Notes: generated by a model from the sequence alone, not told the origin. A stretch of 64,000 bases of DNA from an uncultured Bacteroides sp. (GCF_959029255.1 NZ_CAUFUE010000006.1:132635-196634), one strand, 5' to 3'; counted from the first letter of the stretch, positions 53,042 to 61,165 are shown. Made by a program: numbers and translations.

Positions 53042-54950
53042 CTTCGTAATAAAAAGCTCTCTCCTCTTTACCCCTTGTAAGGTTTCGTAACCAAAGCAAT
53101 GCATCCCCGGGCACATTGTCATACTCCAGCCAAGCAGACGTAGCTGTCTGTTTGCCTAGTGAAACCCATCCTTTTATTCCATCCTGATAGAATAATTCAT
53201 ACGTATCTCCCGCACGTACATAATTATCATCATTTCGCGGGACATAGACCAAACTATGTACCGCCACTTGTTGCCCAAAATCAAAAATCAACGCTTCACC
53301 TTTACGTTTCGATTTGTAAAAGCTGACCCAATCGCCATCGTTTACCGCCTCTATTTTTCTTTTTTCTTCTTCCGGCAGTATCGTATCCGCCTCTATCCTT
53401 AGAGGTATCCATTTATTTTGCTGCACCGTATCACTGAATACAACAAACTCTCCTAACTGCAAAAAGCGTCCCTTCCGGGCCTTATAACGGATATAGCGAT
53501 ATTTATGCGCCTTTGGCAGATTTACTATATTATAATTCACTTTAGGACTGTCTACCACCTGACATAAAAGTTCGGCATCTCTAAAGTCCTTCCGATTGGC
53601 ACCTTCTATACATACCCCTACAGCCGTTTCAAGATACTTTTTCACTCTACTGTCAGGAAACTTACGGTTAAGACGCACCGTAATCCTACGTTGCTCGTCC
53701 GGTCGGAAATACCGTACAGACGACATCCCATTCAACCAAAAAGGTTCTCCGGCAGGTACAAACTCCCCATTCCGATAGAAAGTAACCTGGTATAGCATAT
53801 CTGGTTCCACATTATAGAATACCACTTTGTCTTTTCCGGCTCTCGCCACATCAATCGGATCGAATTTGCTGCCATCAAACACTGACAGATAAGCATACTT
53901 TTCTTTACCAATATTACCAATATTCGTCTCCAGCTTATCAACAAACCGATATTCCGCCGTCACGTCTTTCAAGTAAGGTTGCCTGAAGCGGGCATAAAGT
54001 TCTTTATCCTCATACTGCCCCTCTATTTTTTCAGGTTGTATGGAATACATCTTGCGATATACCTTGCCACGCTTACGGGCATCAATCAAATCACGTACAA
54101 TGTCCTTATCCTGCTCAAACTCAAAAGGAATTGTTTGCCCGGTCGTATCCATTAAGGCCACCCAATTGTGATTTCCTACATACGTATTAGATACAAAATA
54201 AGAATCTGATGCTACAGGTATGCCCGCAGCCCTCATCGCATAGCAAAGCAAATCCGTTTTATCCCGGCAATATCCGATACGGTTTTTCCATAGAAAAAGA
54301 GCTCCAAAATGAGGAAGCGTAAAATCACGGTTATGTACAAATCCTTCTTTCTTAATATAATCATGCAGCAACTCAGCGGCTTTCACTACATCTGCTCCTT
54401 GATATAACGAATCAAGCGCACTAGCATAACGATCATAATACAGCTTCCGCCATCGCTCCAAAGGTTCATTATCCAATCGATAAGGAAGAATATAATCGCA
54501 GAAATCTTCAAAAGAATAATGTTTACTCCATGGACGGCGTTCCCATACCTCAAAAGCCAAATCTATATTCTCTATCAACAAATCAGCCTTTATTTTCCGA
54601 ATATCAAGTTCTTTCTGCGCTTTGTTATAGCGTATACCTTTCCATTTATCCCTTATCTCTCGTGAGAGGACTCCTTGTTGTGGTATAGCCATCGTCAAAA
54701 CCCGTTTCAAACTATCTATTTCTCCATCCGTGTAGGCATAATTATACAACATGTTTGATAATAAAAACCGGGCAGCCTTCAGCTTCTCCGGTTCTTTCTC
54801 ATAATGCTTCAGCACTTTTTCCAATTCTTCCACATTGCTATCCGCCGCTTGTAAACAGATGTCCAAACGCTTGTCTTCCATGCTGCTGCATGAAATCAGC
54901 AATACGGTCAGTAGTAGTATCGATATGTTATAACCTACACGTCCCATCAT
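53019..54950 (-). CDS. Transglutaminase-like lipoprotein, paralog 1
   Basis: 643 residues with lipobox LLIS-Cys21. The triad is visible as GYCRDKTDLLCYAMRAAGIP (Cys228), GNHNWVALMD (His261, Asp268). Beta domains follow, and a discoidin-like end contains DFGQQVAVHSLVYVPRNDDNYVRAGDTYELFYQDG, the same pattern as paralog 2. The ATG pair at 54950/54947 makes the start slightly uncertain. It lies 21 bp after the DUF1573 gene. Tandem duplication with retention of both catalytic centres suggests two related substrates. Confidence 0.85.
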   Translation of the reverse strand: MMGRVGYNISILLLTVLLISCSSMEDKRLDICLQAADSNVEELEKVLKHYEKEPEKLKAARFLLSNMLYNYAYTDGEIDSLKRVLTMAIPQQGVLSREIRDKWKGIRYNKAQKELDIRKIKADLLIENIDLAFEVWERRPWSKHYSFEDFCDYILPYRLDNEPLERWRKLYYDRYASALDSLYQGADVVKAAELLHDYIKKEGFVHNRDFTLPHFGALFLWKNRIGYCRDKTDLLCYAMRAAGIPVASDSYFVSNTYVGNHNWVALMDTTGQTIPFEFEQDKDIVRDLIDARKRGKVYRKMYSIQPEKIEGQYEDKELYARFRQPYLKDVTAEYRFVDKLETNIGNIGKEKYAYLSVFDGSKFDPIDVARAGKDKVVFYNVEPDMLYQVTFYRNGEFVPAGEPFWLNGMSSVRYFRPDEQRRITVRLNRKFPDSRVKKYLETAVGVCIEGANRKDFRDAELLCQVVDSPKVNYNIVNLPKAHKYRYIRYKARKGRFLQLGEFVVFSDTVQQNKWIPLRIEADTILPEEEKRKIEAVNDGDWVSFYKSKRKGEALIFDFGQQVAVHSLVYVPRNDDNYVRAGDTYELFYQDGIKGWVSLGKQTATSAWLEYDNVPGDALLWLRNLTRGKEERAFYYEDGRQIFP

Positions 54951-54971
54951 TCCAATTATACAGATATAATT

Positions 54972-55811
54972 TTACTCAGCATCCCCCATAATCTTCAAAT
55001 GAACCAACGAGGGATTGGCATTGCAATATACCGTTATCGTCTTATCAAAATGTTCCGGATAATCTGCCTTATAAGTAACCTGCAAAGAGATACTATCTCC
55101 GGGACGGACAGGCTCTTTGGAATAATCAACAGATGTACACCCGCAGGAAGTGGTTACATCATTGATAACCAGAGGATGCTTTCCTATATTTTCTATCTTA
55201 AATGTAGCTTTCCTTTCTTCCTTCCAATTAAAGCGCCCCAATGAAATTAATGGTTCTTCAATGTTTATTTCCGTCCTCAATGTTTCACCACCTTCAACGT
55301 CTTTCTTACCTTGAATAATATTCAAATACAGCTCTTTTATTTTAGGATTATGAACAGGGTTACCGATAGCTACTACTTTATTGTTTTCATCTAAAAGGAA
55401 TGTATGAAATTTATCATCTTTCGGAAAGTGATTTAATTGATTAAAAGAATTTTTATCATCAAAATATAAAGGATAAGTAAACATATCCCACTGCAACAAA
55501 TATTCTATCCGCTCCGTATCCGTCGTTTGTAAGAAGAATAGACAACCAACTTTTATATCTGCAATATTACTCAATTCAGACATCAATTCTTCCCATTTTC
55601 GTAAATTCAGCTTACAACTTAAACAACCAACAGAATCGACATAACTCACAATAGTAAAATCCGTTTCAGCTAAAGAATCACTTATGAATTCTTCAGGAAA
55701 TAAGATTTCTTTATACATCCAGTCTTTTAATACGTTTCCTATTTTATTTTCAGCACTATATTGACAAGAAAGTAAAAGTATAAGAGCCCAACATAAATTT
55801 ATATATTTCAT
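54972..55811 (-). CDS. DUF1573 lipoprotein with N-terminal CxxC (thioredoxin-like) region
   Basis: 279 residues with lipobox LLLSC (Cys16). Residues about 30-165 look like a degraded thioredoxin-like fold: TIVSYVDSVGCLSCKLNLRKW carries CxxC, and FHTFLLDENNKVVAIGNPVHNPKIKELY resembles its last strand and helix. The C-terminal part is DUF1573 (FNWKEERKATFKIENIGKHPLVINDVTTSCGCTSVDY). A redox role on the Cys-containing NVEALA peptides is possible but is inference. It is 3 bp after the propeller gene. Confidence 0.8.
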   Translation of the reverse strand: MKYINLCWALILLLSCQYSAENKIGNVLKDWMYKEILFPEEFISDSLAETDFTIVSYVDSVGCLSCKLNLRKWEELMSELSNIADIKVGCLFFLQTTDTERIEYLLQWDMFTYPLYFDDKNSFNQLNHFPKDDKFHTFLLDENNKVVAIGNPVHNPKIKELYLNIIQGKKDVEGGETLRTEINIEEPLISLGRFNWKEERKATFKIENIGKHPLVINDVTTSCGCTSVDYSKEPVRPGDSISLQVTYKADYPEHFDKTITVYCNANPSLVHLKIMGDAE

Positions 55812-55814
55812 GAT

Positions 55815-56900
55815 TTATTTAACTGATTGAATTTTCAAAACAACCCCCTCATTTCGTAAATGTGCATTTACTGTATCTGGATATAATTCATTGTCAGAAT
55901 CCATATATGATATTAATCCATCTCTACAAAACCCACATCCAATCCGACGATCATAATCAGATATCACTTTCCCCAAATAACAAATGTTTAAAACGTAATC
56001 TAATATGAACATTCGAGTCTTACGATGTTCCCATAGAAAGCCGATAATATATTTATCCGTCACAGTTAATATATTTTTCAGCATTGTATATTTATCATAA
56101 TTCAAAAGTTTATTTTCAATATTTATTTTATCATCATCTAATACATTCTCATCATCAAAATCAAATCTAAAAATCTTTTTTAAATCTCCCACACTATTAA
56201 ACACATAAACATCATTACAAACAGTCTGATTATATGCAATATATACATCTGATTCTCCAAACCGATATCCAGAAATCCAATATGCAGGATCAACCGCATC
56301 TGTATATTCAAAATATTCATGATCAATTTCGAAAGTATCATTTGTAATAACAATCTTTGTACCTGCAGCTTTCCCTTTATTCCAAGAAGAAAGGCCAAAT
56401 AGTATCTGCGAATCTCCAAGAACTTTCAGGATATCAGCTTCAAAAGGTAATTTCTTTTCCTTAACACAAACAAAATTGTTATCATATATCAACAGTTTAT
56501 CCAAACGTCCATCCAAAACATAAATATTACCTAAACTATCAACGTCAAAATCAGTTATACTCAACAACTCTCTTGGTCCTTGCCCTACAGTTCCAACTTT
56601 AGCTATTCCTACACCATTTTTACCGTACACCACTAATGAACGCATTCGAGTATCTGCGATATATATTCGATCATTACATAATTTTATTTTATCAATTCTG
56701 CCAAACAACTGATTTTTATTTGTATTTTTTAATAAAATATAATCAGTTAAAGTATCACACAATAGCTCTTCAATGTCAACTTTTTTAGTAGAGCCGAAAT
56801 TAATAAACTCTACAGGAACAGTTTCGTTCTTTATATCATGAGTACAAGCCATGAAAATCATCGATACAAATACAATCCATATTTTATTCTTCACCTTCAT
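55815..56900 (-). CDS. 6-bladed beta-propeller lipoprotein (module 2)
   Basis: 361 residues with a lipoprotein signal (MKVKNKIWIVFVSMIFMAC). The repeated blades (IADTRMRSLVVYGKNGVGIAKVGTVGQGPREL, DVDSLGNIYVLDGRLDKLLIYD) match the Bacteroidales 6-bladed propeller family (BF3285-like). The conserved GQGPRE loop is present. Such proteins accompany NVEALA peptides, and their ligand is unknown. It is 99 bp downstream of the NVEALA peptide at 57000 and 3 bp upstream of the DUF1573 gene. Confidence 0.82.
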   Translation of the reverse strand: MKVKNKIWIVFVSMIFMACTHDIKNETVPVEFINFGSTKKVDIEELLCDTLTDYILLKNTNKNQLFGRIDKIKLCNDRIYIADTRMRSLVVYGKNGVGIAKVGTVGQGPRELLSITDFDVDSLGNIYVLDGRLDKLLIYDNNFVCVKEKKLPFEADILKVLGDSQILFGLSSWNKGKAAGTKIVITNDTFEIDHEYFEYTDAVDPAYWISGYRFGESDVYIAYNQTVCNDVYVFNSVGDLKKIFRFDFDDENVLDDDKINIENKLLNYDKYTMLKNILTVTDKYIIGFLWEHRKTRMFILDYVLNICYLGKVISDYDRRIGCGFCRDGLISYMDSDNELYPDTVNAHLRNEGVVLKIQSVK

Positions 56901-56999
56901 TACTTATTTTTTTAAATAAAAATGTTACAAATAGATCATTTCTATCCAACAAAAGGCACCGACAGAATTATTGACTATTTATAACATTTTTAATATACA

Positions 57000-57236
57000 T
57001 TATTGACAGCCTGTCAAATCTTTACAATTCTCAGTATTAGTAGATTGGCATTCTCCATTCTGTTTAGGTCCTCCACAAGGACTTCCTCCACTTTCAGAAT
57101 CGTCTGCTAAAGCTTCCATATTAGCTAATAGCAAATCTGAAATATTATTAGATTTTTGAGATGTATAAGCACTATATCCAGTAGCTACAACAAAAGTTGC
57201 AACAAATACATATCTTAAAACTTTTTTCATATTCAT
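57000..57236 (-). CDS. NVEALA-type secreted peptide 1
   Basis: 78 residues. A hydrophobic segment (VLRYVFVATFVVATGYSAY) is followed by the family box ISDLLLANMEALADD at about residues 32-46. The C-terminal part is Gly/Ser/Asn-rich with four Cys (CGG, GEC, NCK, TGC). The ALA motif fits AxA recognition by signal peptidase I but lies about 20 residues after the hydrophobic core. The four Cys suggest two disulfides. It is the first gene of the second peptide-propeller module. The start may be the second ATG (57230). Confidence 0.8.
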   Translation of the reverse strand: MNMKKVLRYVFVATFVVATGYSAYTSQKSNNISDLLLANMEALADDSESGGSPCGGPKQNGECQSTNTENCKDLTGCQ

Positions 57237-57297
57237 TCTTTTTCTAAATGTTTAATATTAAATTTCCAATTAAAACAAAATGCTCATTGAATCAAAA

Positions 57298-57305
57298 CAA
57301 ACTTA
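57298..57305 (-). promoter_or_regulatory. Possible -7 element for the second peptide module
   Basis: TAAGTTTG on the minus strand fits TAnnTTTG, 61 nt before the NVEALA start. No -33 element is clear. Confidence 0.35.
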
Positions 57306-57340
57306 GTTCATTTCAATTCCTTACTGTGGCTAAAAAACAC

Positions 57341-57431
57341 TATATTTGCATCGGCGTATAATTTTACAAGTCAGGGAACATGGCAGGTTAGTATTTGCAG
57401 CAAACAAAAACATGCCAAGCCTGCCTGTTCC
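57341..57431 (+). ncRNA. Possible plus-strand small RNA or structured leader between the two peptide modules
   Basis: A consensus -7 element TATATTTG (57341-57348) faces the plus strand, against the genes. It is followed by an inverted repeat, GGAACATGGCAGG (57375-57387) with CCTGCCTGTTCC (57420-57431), which pairs over 12 bp with one bulge and is followed by a pyrimidine-rich tail. A minus-strand terminator or regulator site is the alternative reading. Confidence 0.3.
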
Positions 57432-57469
57432 TTTCCTTTGGTTAAACAATCATTTTATCTATCTCTTTC

Positions 57470-58516
57470 TCACATTGAGAATTCTATTATAGGCTCATCA
57501 CTATTCACATCCGTAGCAGTAATAATACCTCGTTCCTCATCTACTGAAATGCCATAGATATAACGGTCTAAGACATATTTCATAAGAGGTTCTCCTTGCA
57601 GACTGAAGACATATATGTATTGCCCGCCGTCCACTTCTTTTCCTTTGGGTTGTCGTGACAATTCTTTGAAAGTACGTCCGTGGAAGACAGCATAGATAGC
57701 TTTGTCCGTCACCTTTATATCACTAAAACCCATGATACCAATTGGTATGCCATAACCTTTGGATACCTTAAATTCCGGTTCCCCGTATGGACCGACACGG
57801 ACAATATGGGTGGTATCTTTTAAATTGTAGATTTCAAGGACTTCACCCAGTTGTGTAGTAGCAGCAAGGATACCGTTCTGTGGGTTATAATCAATGAAAC
57901 TGCGCCATGCTTGCGCCAAGGCAGGTCGTGAATGCGCCAAAGCATCCTCACTGGCAGTAGGTATACTACCAAACTTACGAAGCAACTCCCCCTTACGACT
58001 AACCATGCAAAAACGATTATCACCGGAATAATCGGGGATAATAAAGGTTGAATCGTCGTATTGCACAAAATCCAAAGCACGAAGAATCTTCTTGTCCAGT
58101 GACACCGCTTCATCACGAAGCAGTGAGTCACCGGATTCAAAGAACACAAACCTTGTTAATTCACTCTTATTGGCATCTAATGCCCACAAAGATTGCCCAT
58201 TCCATCGGACATTTTCGGCAGAGAGCATATCTTTGGGTGAATCACCACACTCACCAAATGACGCGATATAATTGAACTCAGGATAACGGAACACTTGAAA
58301 AAAATGATCCGTACCATGCAAATCAAGCACCACAGCCATATCTTTTTGTATCCGTATACGAAAAGGATAACGGAACACAGCAGTATCCAACAATATCTCC
58401 TTTGCTTTCAGCTCCTTCATCTGAGGAAAATCTTCATAATTAAGATTTTTCTGTTGAGACGGTGAAGTACACGAAATGAAAAGGGAAAAAAGGATTATGT
58501 TAATAAAGACTTTCAA
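57470..58516 (-). CDS. 6-bladed beta-propeller lipoprotein (module 1)
   Basis: 348 residues with signal LKVFINIILFSLFISC (lipobox Cys16). The start is TTG 58516, inside the end of the upstream peptide gene and preceded by GGAAGG, so translation is probably coupled. Propeller blades are visible as FRIRIQKDMAVVLDLHGTDHFFQVFRYPEFNYIASFGECGDSPKDM and later YIYVFSLQGEPLMKY. It belongs to the same broad family as the protein at 55815 but the sequences differ strongly, which suggests distinct ligands. Confidence 0.82.
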   Translation of the reverse strand: MKVFINIILFSLFISCTSPSQQKNLNYEDFPQMKELKAKEILLDTAVFRYPFRIRIQKDMAVVLDLHGTDHFFQVFRYPEFNYIASFGECGDSPKDMLSAENVRWNGQSLWALDANKSELTRFVFFESGDSLLRDEAVSLDKKILRALDFVQYDDSTFIIPDYSGDNRFCMVSRKGELLRKFGSIPTASEDALAHSRPALAQAWRSFIDYNPQNGILAATTQLGEVLEIYNLKDTTHIVRVGPYGEPEFKVSKGYGIPIGIMGFSDIKVTDKAIYAVFHGRTFKELSRQPKGKEVDGGQYIYVFSLQGEPLMKYVLDRYIYGISVDEERGIITATDVNSDEPIIEFSM

Positions 58517-58742
58517 GACTATAACCTTCCATTACAAATTTTACTTTAACATGAGTGATAGGACAGTCTACAGAACCAGACCCCCAGCACTCAACATTTT
58601 CCCCCCATTCATCATCACTTGCCAAAGCGTCTATATTCTCCAATATCAAATCTCCTAATTTATTCTTTTCTGAATAAGATTGAACAGAGACTGCAACTAC
58701 TGCAATCAAAAACAAACCGATAAATAATACCTTCTTTTTCAT
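58500..58742 (-). CDS. NVEALA-type secreted peptide 2
   Basis: 80 residues. The hydrophobic segment VLFIGLFLIAVVAVSVQSY is followed by LGDLILENIDALASDDEWG at about residues 30-48, the NVEALA-type box. Two Cys (VECWG, VDCPI) are in the short C-terminal part, which ends in VMEGYSLESLY. The gene is the first after the regulator, and its promoter region holds the candidate operator. Its last 17 bp overlap the propeller gene. The shared box between the two peptides is (S/G)DL(L/I)L(A/E)N(M/I)(E/D)ALA. Confidence 0.8.
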   Translation of the reverse strand: MKKKVLFIGLFLIAVVAVSVQSYSEKNKLGDLILENIDALASDDEWGENVECWGSGSVDCPITHVKVKFVMEGYSLESLY

Positions 58743-58795
58743 AATAAGTTTTTTATAAATAAAATAATAGCAATGTCGTTTTCAAAAAGACGAAG

Positions 58796-58879
58796 CAAAG
58801 ATAACAGGAAAACAAGGAAATCGCCTAATTTTCAGTCTGACAAAGTCTGAAATCAATGAATTTCATACTTTTTCAGACT
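58796..58879 (-). promoter_or_regulatory. Promoter and four-half-site operator of the NVEALA series
   Basis: The -7 element TATCTTTG (minus strand, 58796-58803) lies 53 nt before the peptide start. Upstream, AGTCTGA occurs at 58834 and 58844 on the plus strand. On the minus strand AGTATGA (58863-58869) and AGTCTGA (58873-58879) mirror them. Each pair has a 10-bp period, as for OmpR/PhoB-type winged-helix proteins, and the pairs face each other. Confidence 0.7.
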
Positions 58880-58906
58880 GTTTGCAATCGGTGTCTGTCT
58901 CACTAT

Positions 58907-59953
58907 TTATTCGGATTTCTTCGATGAAATGGGGCTTTTTAATTGATAAGTCAAATATCCATTTTCTATAGTCCAACTAGAAACTTTAGCCAAACTGGCA
59001 CGCAATCTTTTAATAGCAGCATGTACTCGACTGGTTATAACAACTTCACCAGGCCATACCAACTGTTCAATTTCCTCAATAGTAAGCTTATAATCTTTCG
59101 CATCAAGAAAGCCCTGCAACAATATAGCCATTTGCGAAGTCAATATTTCATCTTTATCAGCATTATATAACTTTCTGGTATATACATCAAAAAACAAATT
59201 ATCATCTAACTGATAGATATGAGTTGGAACATCCTTTGCGGCTCTTACCGGTATTTCCTTTACAAAAAAACGGTGATATAAACGTGCTATATATTTATCG
59301 AAGAAGAATAGTAACAAACAACCCAAAATAAGAAAGCTTAGCAATATTACCTCTTTCACGGTATAAATATCCCACCATGAACAATGTATATATCCCGTCA
59401 CTCCAACTTCACATCTAGCCCCCATATAATAAGATATAAGACTATCGGCCTTTACATACCGGTTATCTGAATACGTACAGGTTTCATGTTCCAACAAATC
59501 GGTCACAGATATCCGGGTACTTATCTTGCCACGAAATCCCATATCAGTCAACAAACTATCCCACACTTCATTCAACTCATTGGCATTCAAAGGATATTCA
59601 TCTAATATAACACTATACAATCCTCTTTGCCGAACATTACTTTCTATATTGTGACAATGCTTAAAATAAGGTATAACATATTCCCTTTTTCCATATTTAT
59701 CCTCTAACGTAACAACTTTAGATTCTTTTACATCTGTAGATAAACGGACGCTTCTTGATGCAGCAAAATACACACTTATGCCACTTCTTTTTTCCAATTC
59801 CTGCTTCAAAGCCACTTGAAAAGAATCACGCGCACATTGTTTCCAATAAGCGTTCTTGTCCTGATACAAGAAATATCCTGTAACGCAAGCACCTATAGTA
59901 CCAATCATTACATATATCAGCAATTGCTTCAAATTATCGTTCATCTTATTCAT
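58907..59953 (-). CDS. Membrane-anchored winged-helix transcription regulator of the NVEALA series
   Basis: 348 residues. A membrane helix (11-30) leads to a periplasmic domain of about 165 residues with several Cys (Cys40, 100, 159, 181, 191). A second helix (201-219) leads to a cytoplasmic C-terminal winged helix of OmpR/PhoB type (about 250-338, TSQMAILLQGFLDAKDYKLTIEEIEQLVWPGEVVITSRVHAAIKRLRASL). No receiver or kinase is present, so it is a one-component sensor like ToxR but with reversed domain order. It lies directly upstream of the operator and the first peptide gene. Confidence 0.85.
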   Translation of the reverse strand: MNKMNDNLKQLLIYVMIGTIGACVTGYFLYQDKNAYWKQCARDSFQVALKQELEKRSGISVYFAASRSVRLSTDVKESKVVTLEDKYGKREYVIPYFKHCHNIESNVRQRGLYSVILDEYPLNANELNEVWDSLLTDMGFRGKISTRISVTDLLEHETCTYSDNRYVKADSLISYYMGARCEVGVTGYIHCSWWDIYTVKEVILLSFLILGCLLLFFFDKYIARLYHRFFVKEIPVRAAKDVPTHIYQLDDNLFFDVYTRKLYNADKDEILTSQMAILLQGFLDAKDYKLTIEEIEQLVWPGEVVITSRVHAAIKRLRASLAKVSSWTIENGYLTYQLKSPISSKKSE

Positions 59954-60025
59954 AGTATGTGTGTTCTATTACTTCACTTATTAAGCTATTTAGCTCTTCA
60001 TAGCTACCAGATACTTAACTTTCGA

Positions 60026-60033
60026 CAAAGTTA
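60026..60033 (-). promoter_or_regulatory. -7 element of the winged-helix regulator gene
   Basis: TAACTTTG on the minus strand fits the consensus and gives a 5' UTR of about 65 nt. The 10-bp repeats found downstream of the gene are not present here. Confidence 0.5.
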
Positions 60034-60054
60034 ATAGAAAATTATAAAAGCGAC

Positions 60055-60082
60055 TTTTTTATTTGTATCAAAAAGAATAAAA
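60055..60082 (+). repeat. 28-bp direct repeat, left copy
   Basis: It is 27/28 identical to 61067-61094 (TTTTTTATTTGTATCAAA followed by AAGAATAAAA). The pair brackets about 1 kb without genes. Confidence 0.8.
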
Positions 60083-61066
60083 AAGTGGAATGCTGGTCAT
60101 GTTCAATCGGAATTAAGGACAGTAGAAATTTAATGGGGATATGCATATATCTTAGTAATCCTGAAAAGAATCGTCCCGACGTTACTTGTACCGGTTTTGA
60201 CACTTTGCATTTCCCGCATCCCGAGAATCGCGTATTTCCACCCGTTGGCGGGTTTGGACGGAAATTCGAGAACGAAAAATCGTATCTTCCTCATGAATAG
60301 CGGAATATAGATATATGTACAACTCAAATAGATGGGAAACGGCCGACCGACCATGCAAAAGCACCCTTTTCCCAGAAGAAAAAGAGTGCTCTCAAGAGAA
60401 ATGTTCATCTTTCCCGGGAGGGAAGTTAACATCCCTCGTGCCGGAAGTTAACATCCCTCGCGTGGGAAGTTAACATCTCTCGTGCGGGAAGTTAATATCC
60501 CTCCTTCGGGAAGCGTAAAATCAGCGGATATCCGGTAAAAACACCGCATATTTATGCTATAAATCGTACGTTTTCGCTCTATTTCGGGCTTTCCGGAAAG
60601 CGGCCGTGTCAGCAGAACGGGTAATTTGAAGACTGGAAATGCCCAATAAGAGCTATTTTGAAATCAATTTGACAGATTGGTGTGTCATGCCTTAACTTCA
60701 GGTATTTCGTCCGTCCGGTTAAAAACAAAGCACACATTTTATTTACTTTCCACAAGATTAGGAGCTTGTTTAAATTTTCCTCAAGAATAATCTTAATAGT
60801 GACCAATGTGAGCAGAAAGATACTTTCAACAAAGTGGATTTACCCAAACGCCGAGGTCACGTCATGGTGAAAATCGGATATTTGTTTACCATCTCTTATA
60901 ACTTCTGTTTTAATATTCTTTCTATTGTAGATACTTATTTCTTACAAATATAACATCAAAAAGTGCATTTGCAAGAAACAGCAGGAAAGCAATAGATTTT
61001 TTATCTCTAAAAATTAATAGGGAAAAATTACACGACAAAACAACATAACAAGAATAATAAAAAAAG
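60083..61066. other. Gene-free stretch between regulator and Fic operon
   Basis: No credible gene is seen. A 100-residue minus-strand frame (60130-60432) lacks a ribosome binding site and any protein-like pattern. The stretch holds array C at 60.4 kb and a small CCCG-TTGG-CGGG hairpin near 60240. The rest (60515-61066) is AT-rich toward the right and shows nothing I can interpret. Confidence 0.5.
60416..60514. repeat. 22-bp-period array C (GTTAAC units)
   Basis: GTTAAC stands at 60425, 60447 and 60469, and GTTAAT at 60491, so the period is exactly 22 bp. The 16-bp inserts (such as ATCCCTCGCGTGGGAA) fold as TCCC-loop-GGGA, so each unit can form a small hairpin. The last insert has loop TCCTTC. 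The period equals that of arrays A and B although the sequences are unrelated. Confidence 0.85.
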
Positions 61067-61094
61067 TTTTTTATTTGTATCAAAGAGAATAAAA
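61067..61094 (+). repeat. 28-bp direct repeat, right copy
   Basis: Partner of 60055-60082 with one mismatch. It lies 71 bp past the stop of the Fic gene at 61166. Confidence 0.8.
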
Positions 61095-61165
61095 GACACT
61101 ACTATTGAATAATTTACCAAAAGTAAAATGGAAAGATTTATTCTATTTCTTCTTTGATAGTGCGT

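Noticed and set aside
53042..53122. Longer N-terminus for the second transglutaminase-like protein (ATG 53122)
   Set aside because: It would lie inside the upstream gene and hide the lipoprotein signal. ATG 53041 gives a proper signal with lipobox.
60130..60432. 100-codon minus-strand ORF upstream of the regulator
   Set aside because: There is no ribosome binding site, it overlaps the end of the 22-bp array, and the composition is not protein-like. It may be a dispersed non-coding repeat, which I cannot test here.
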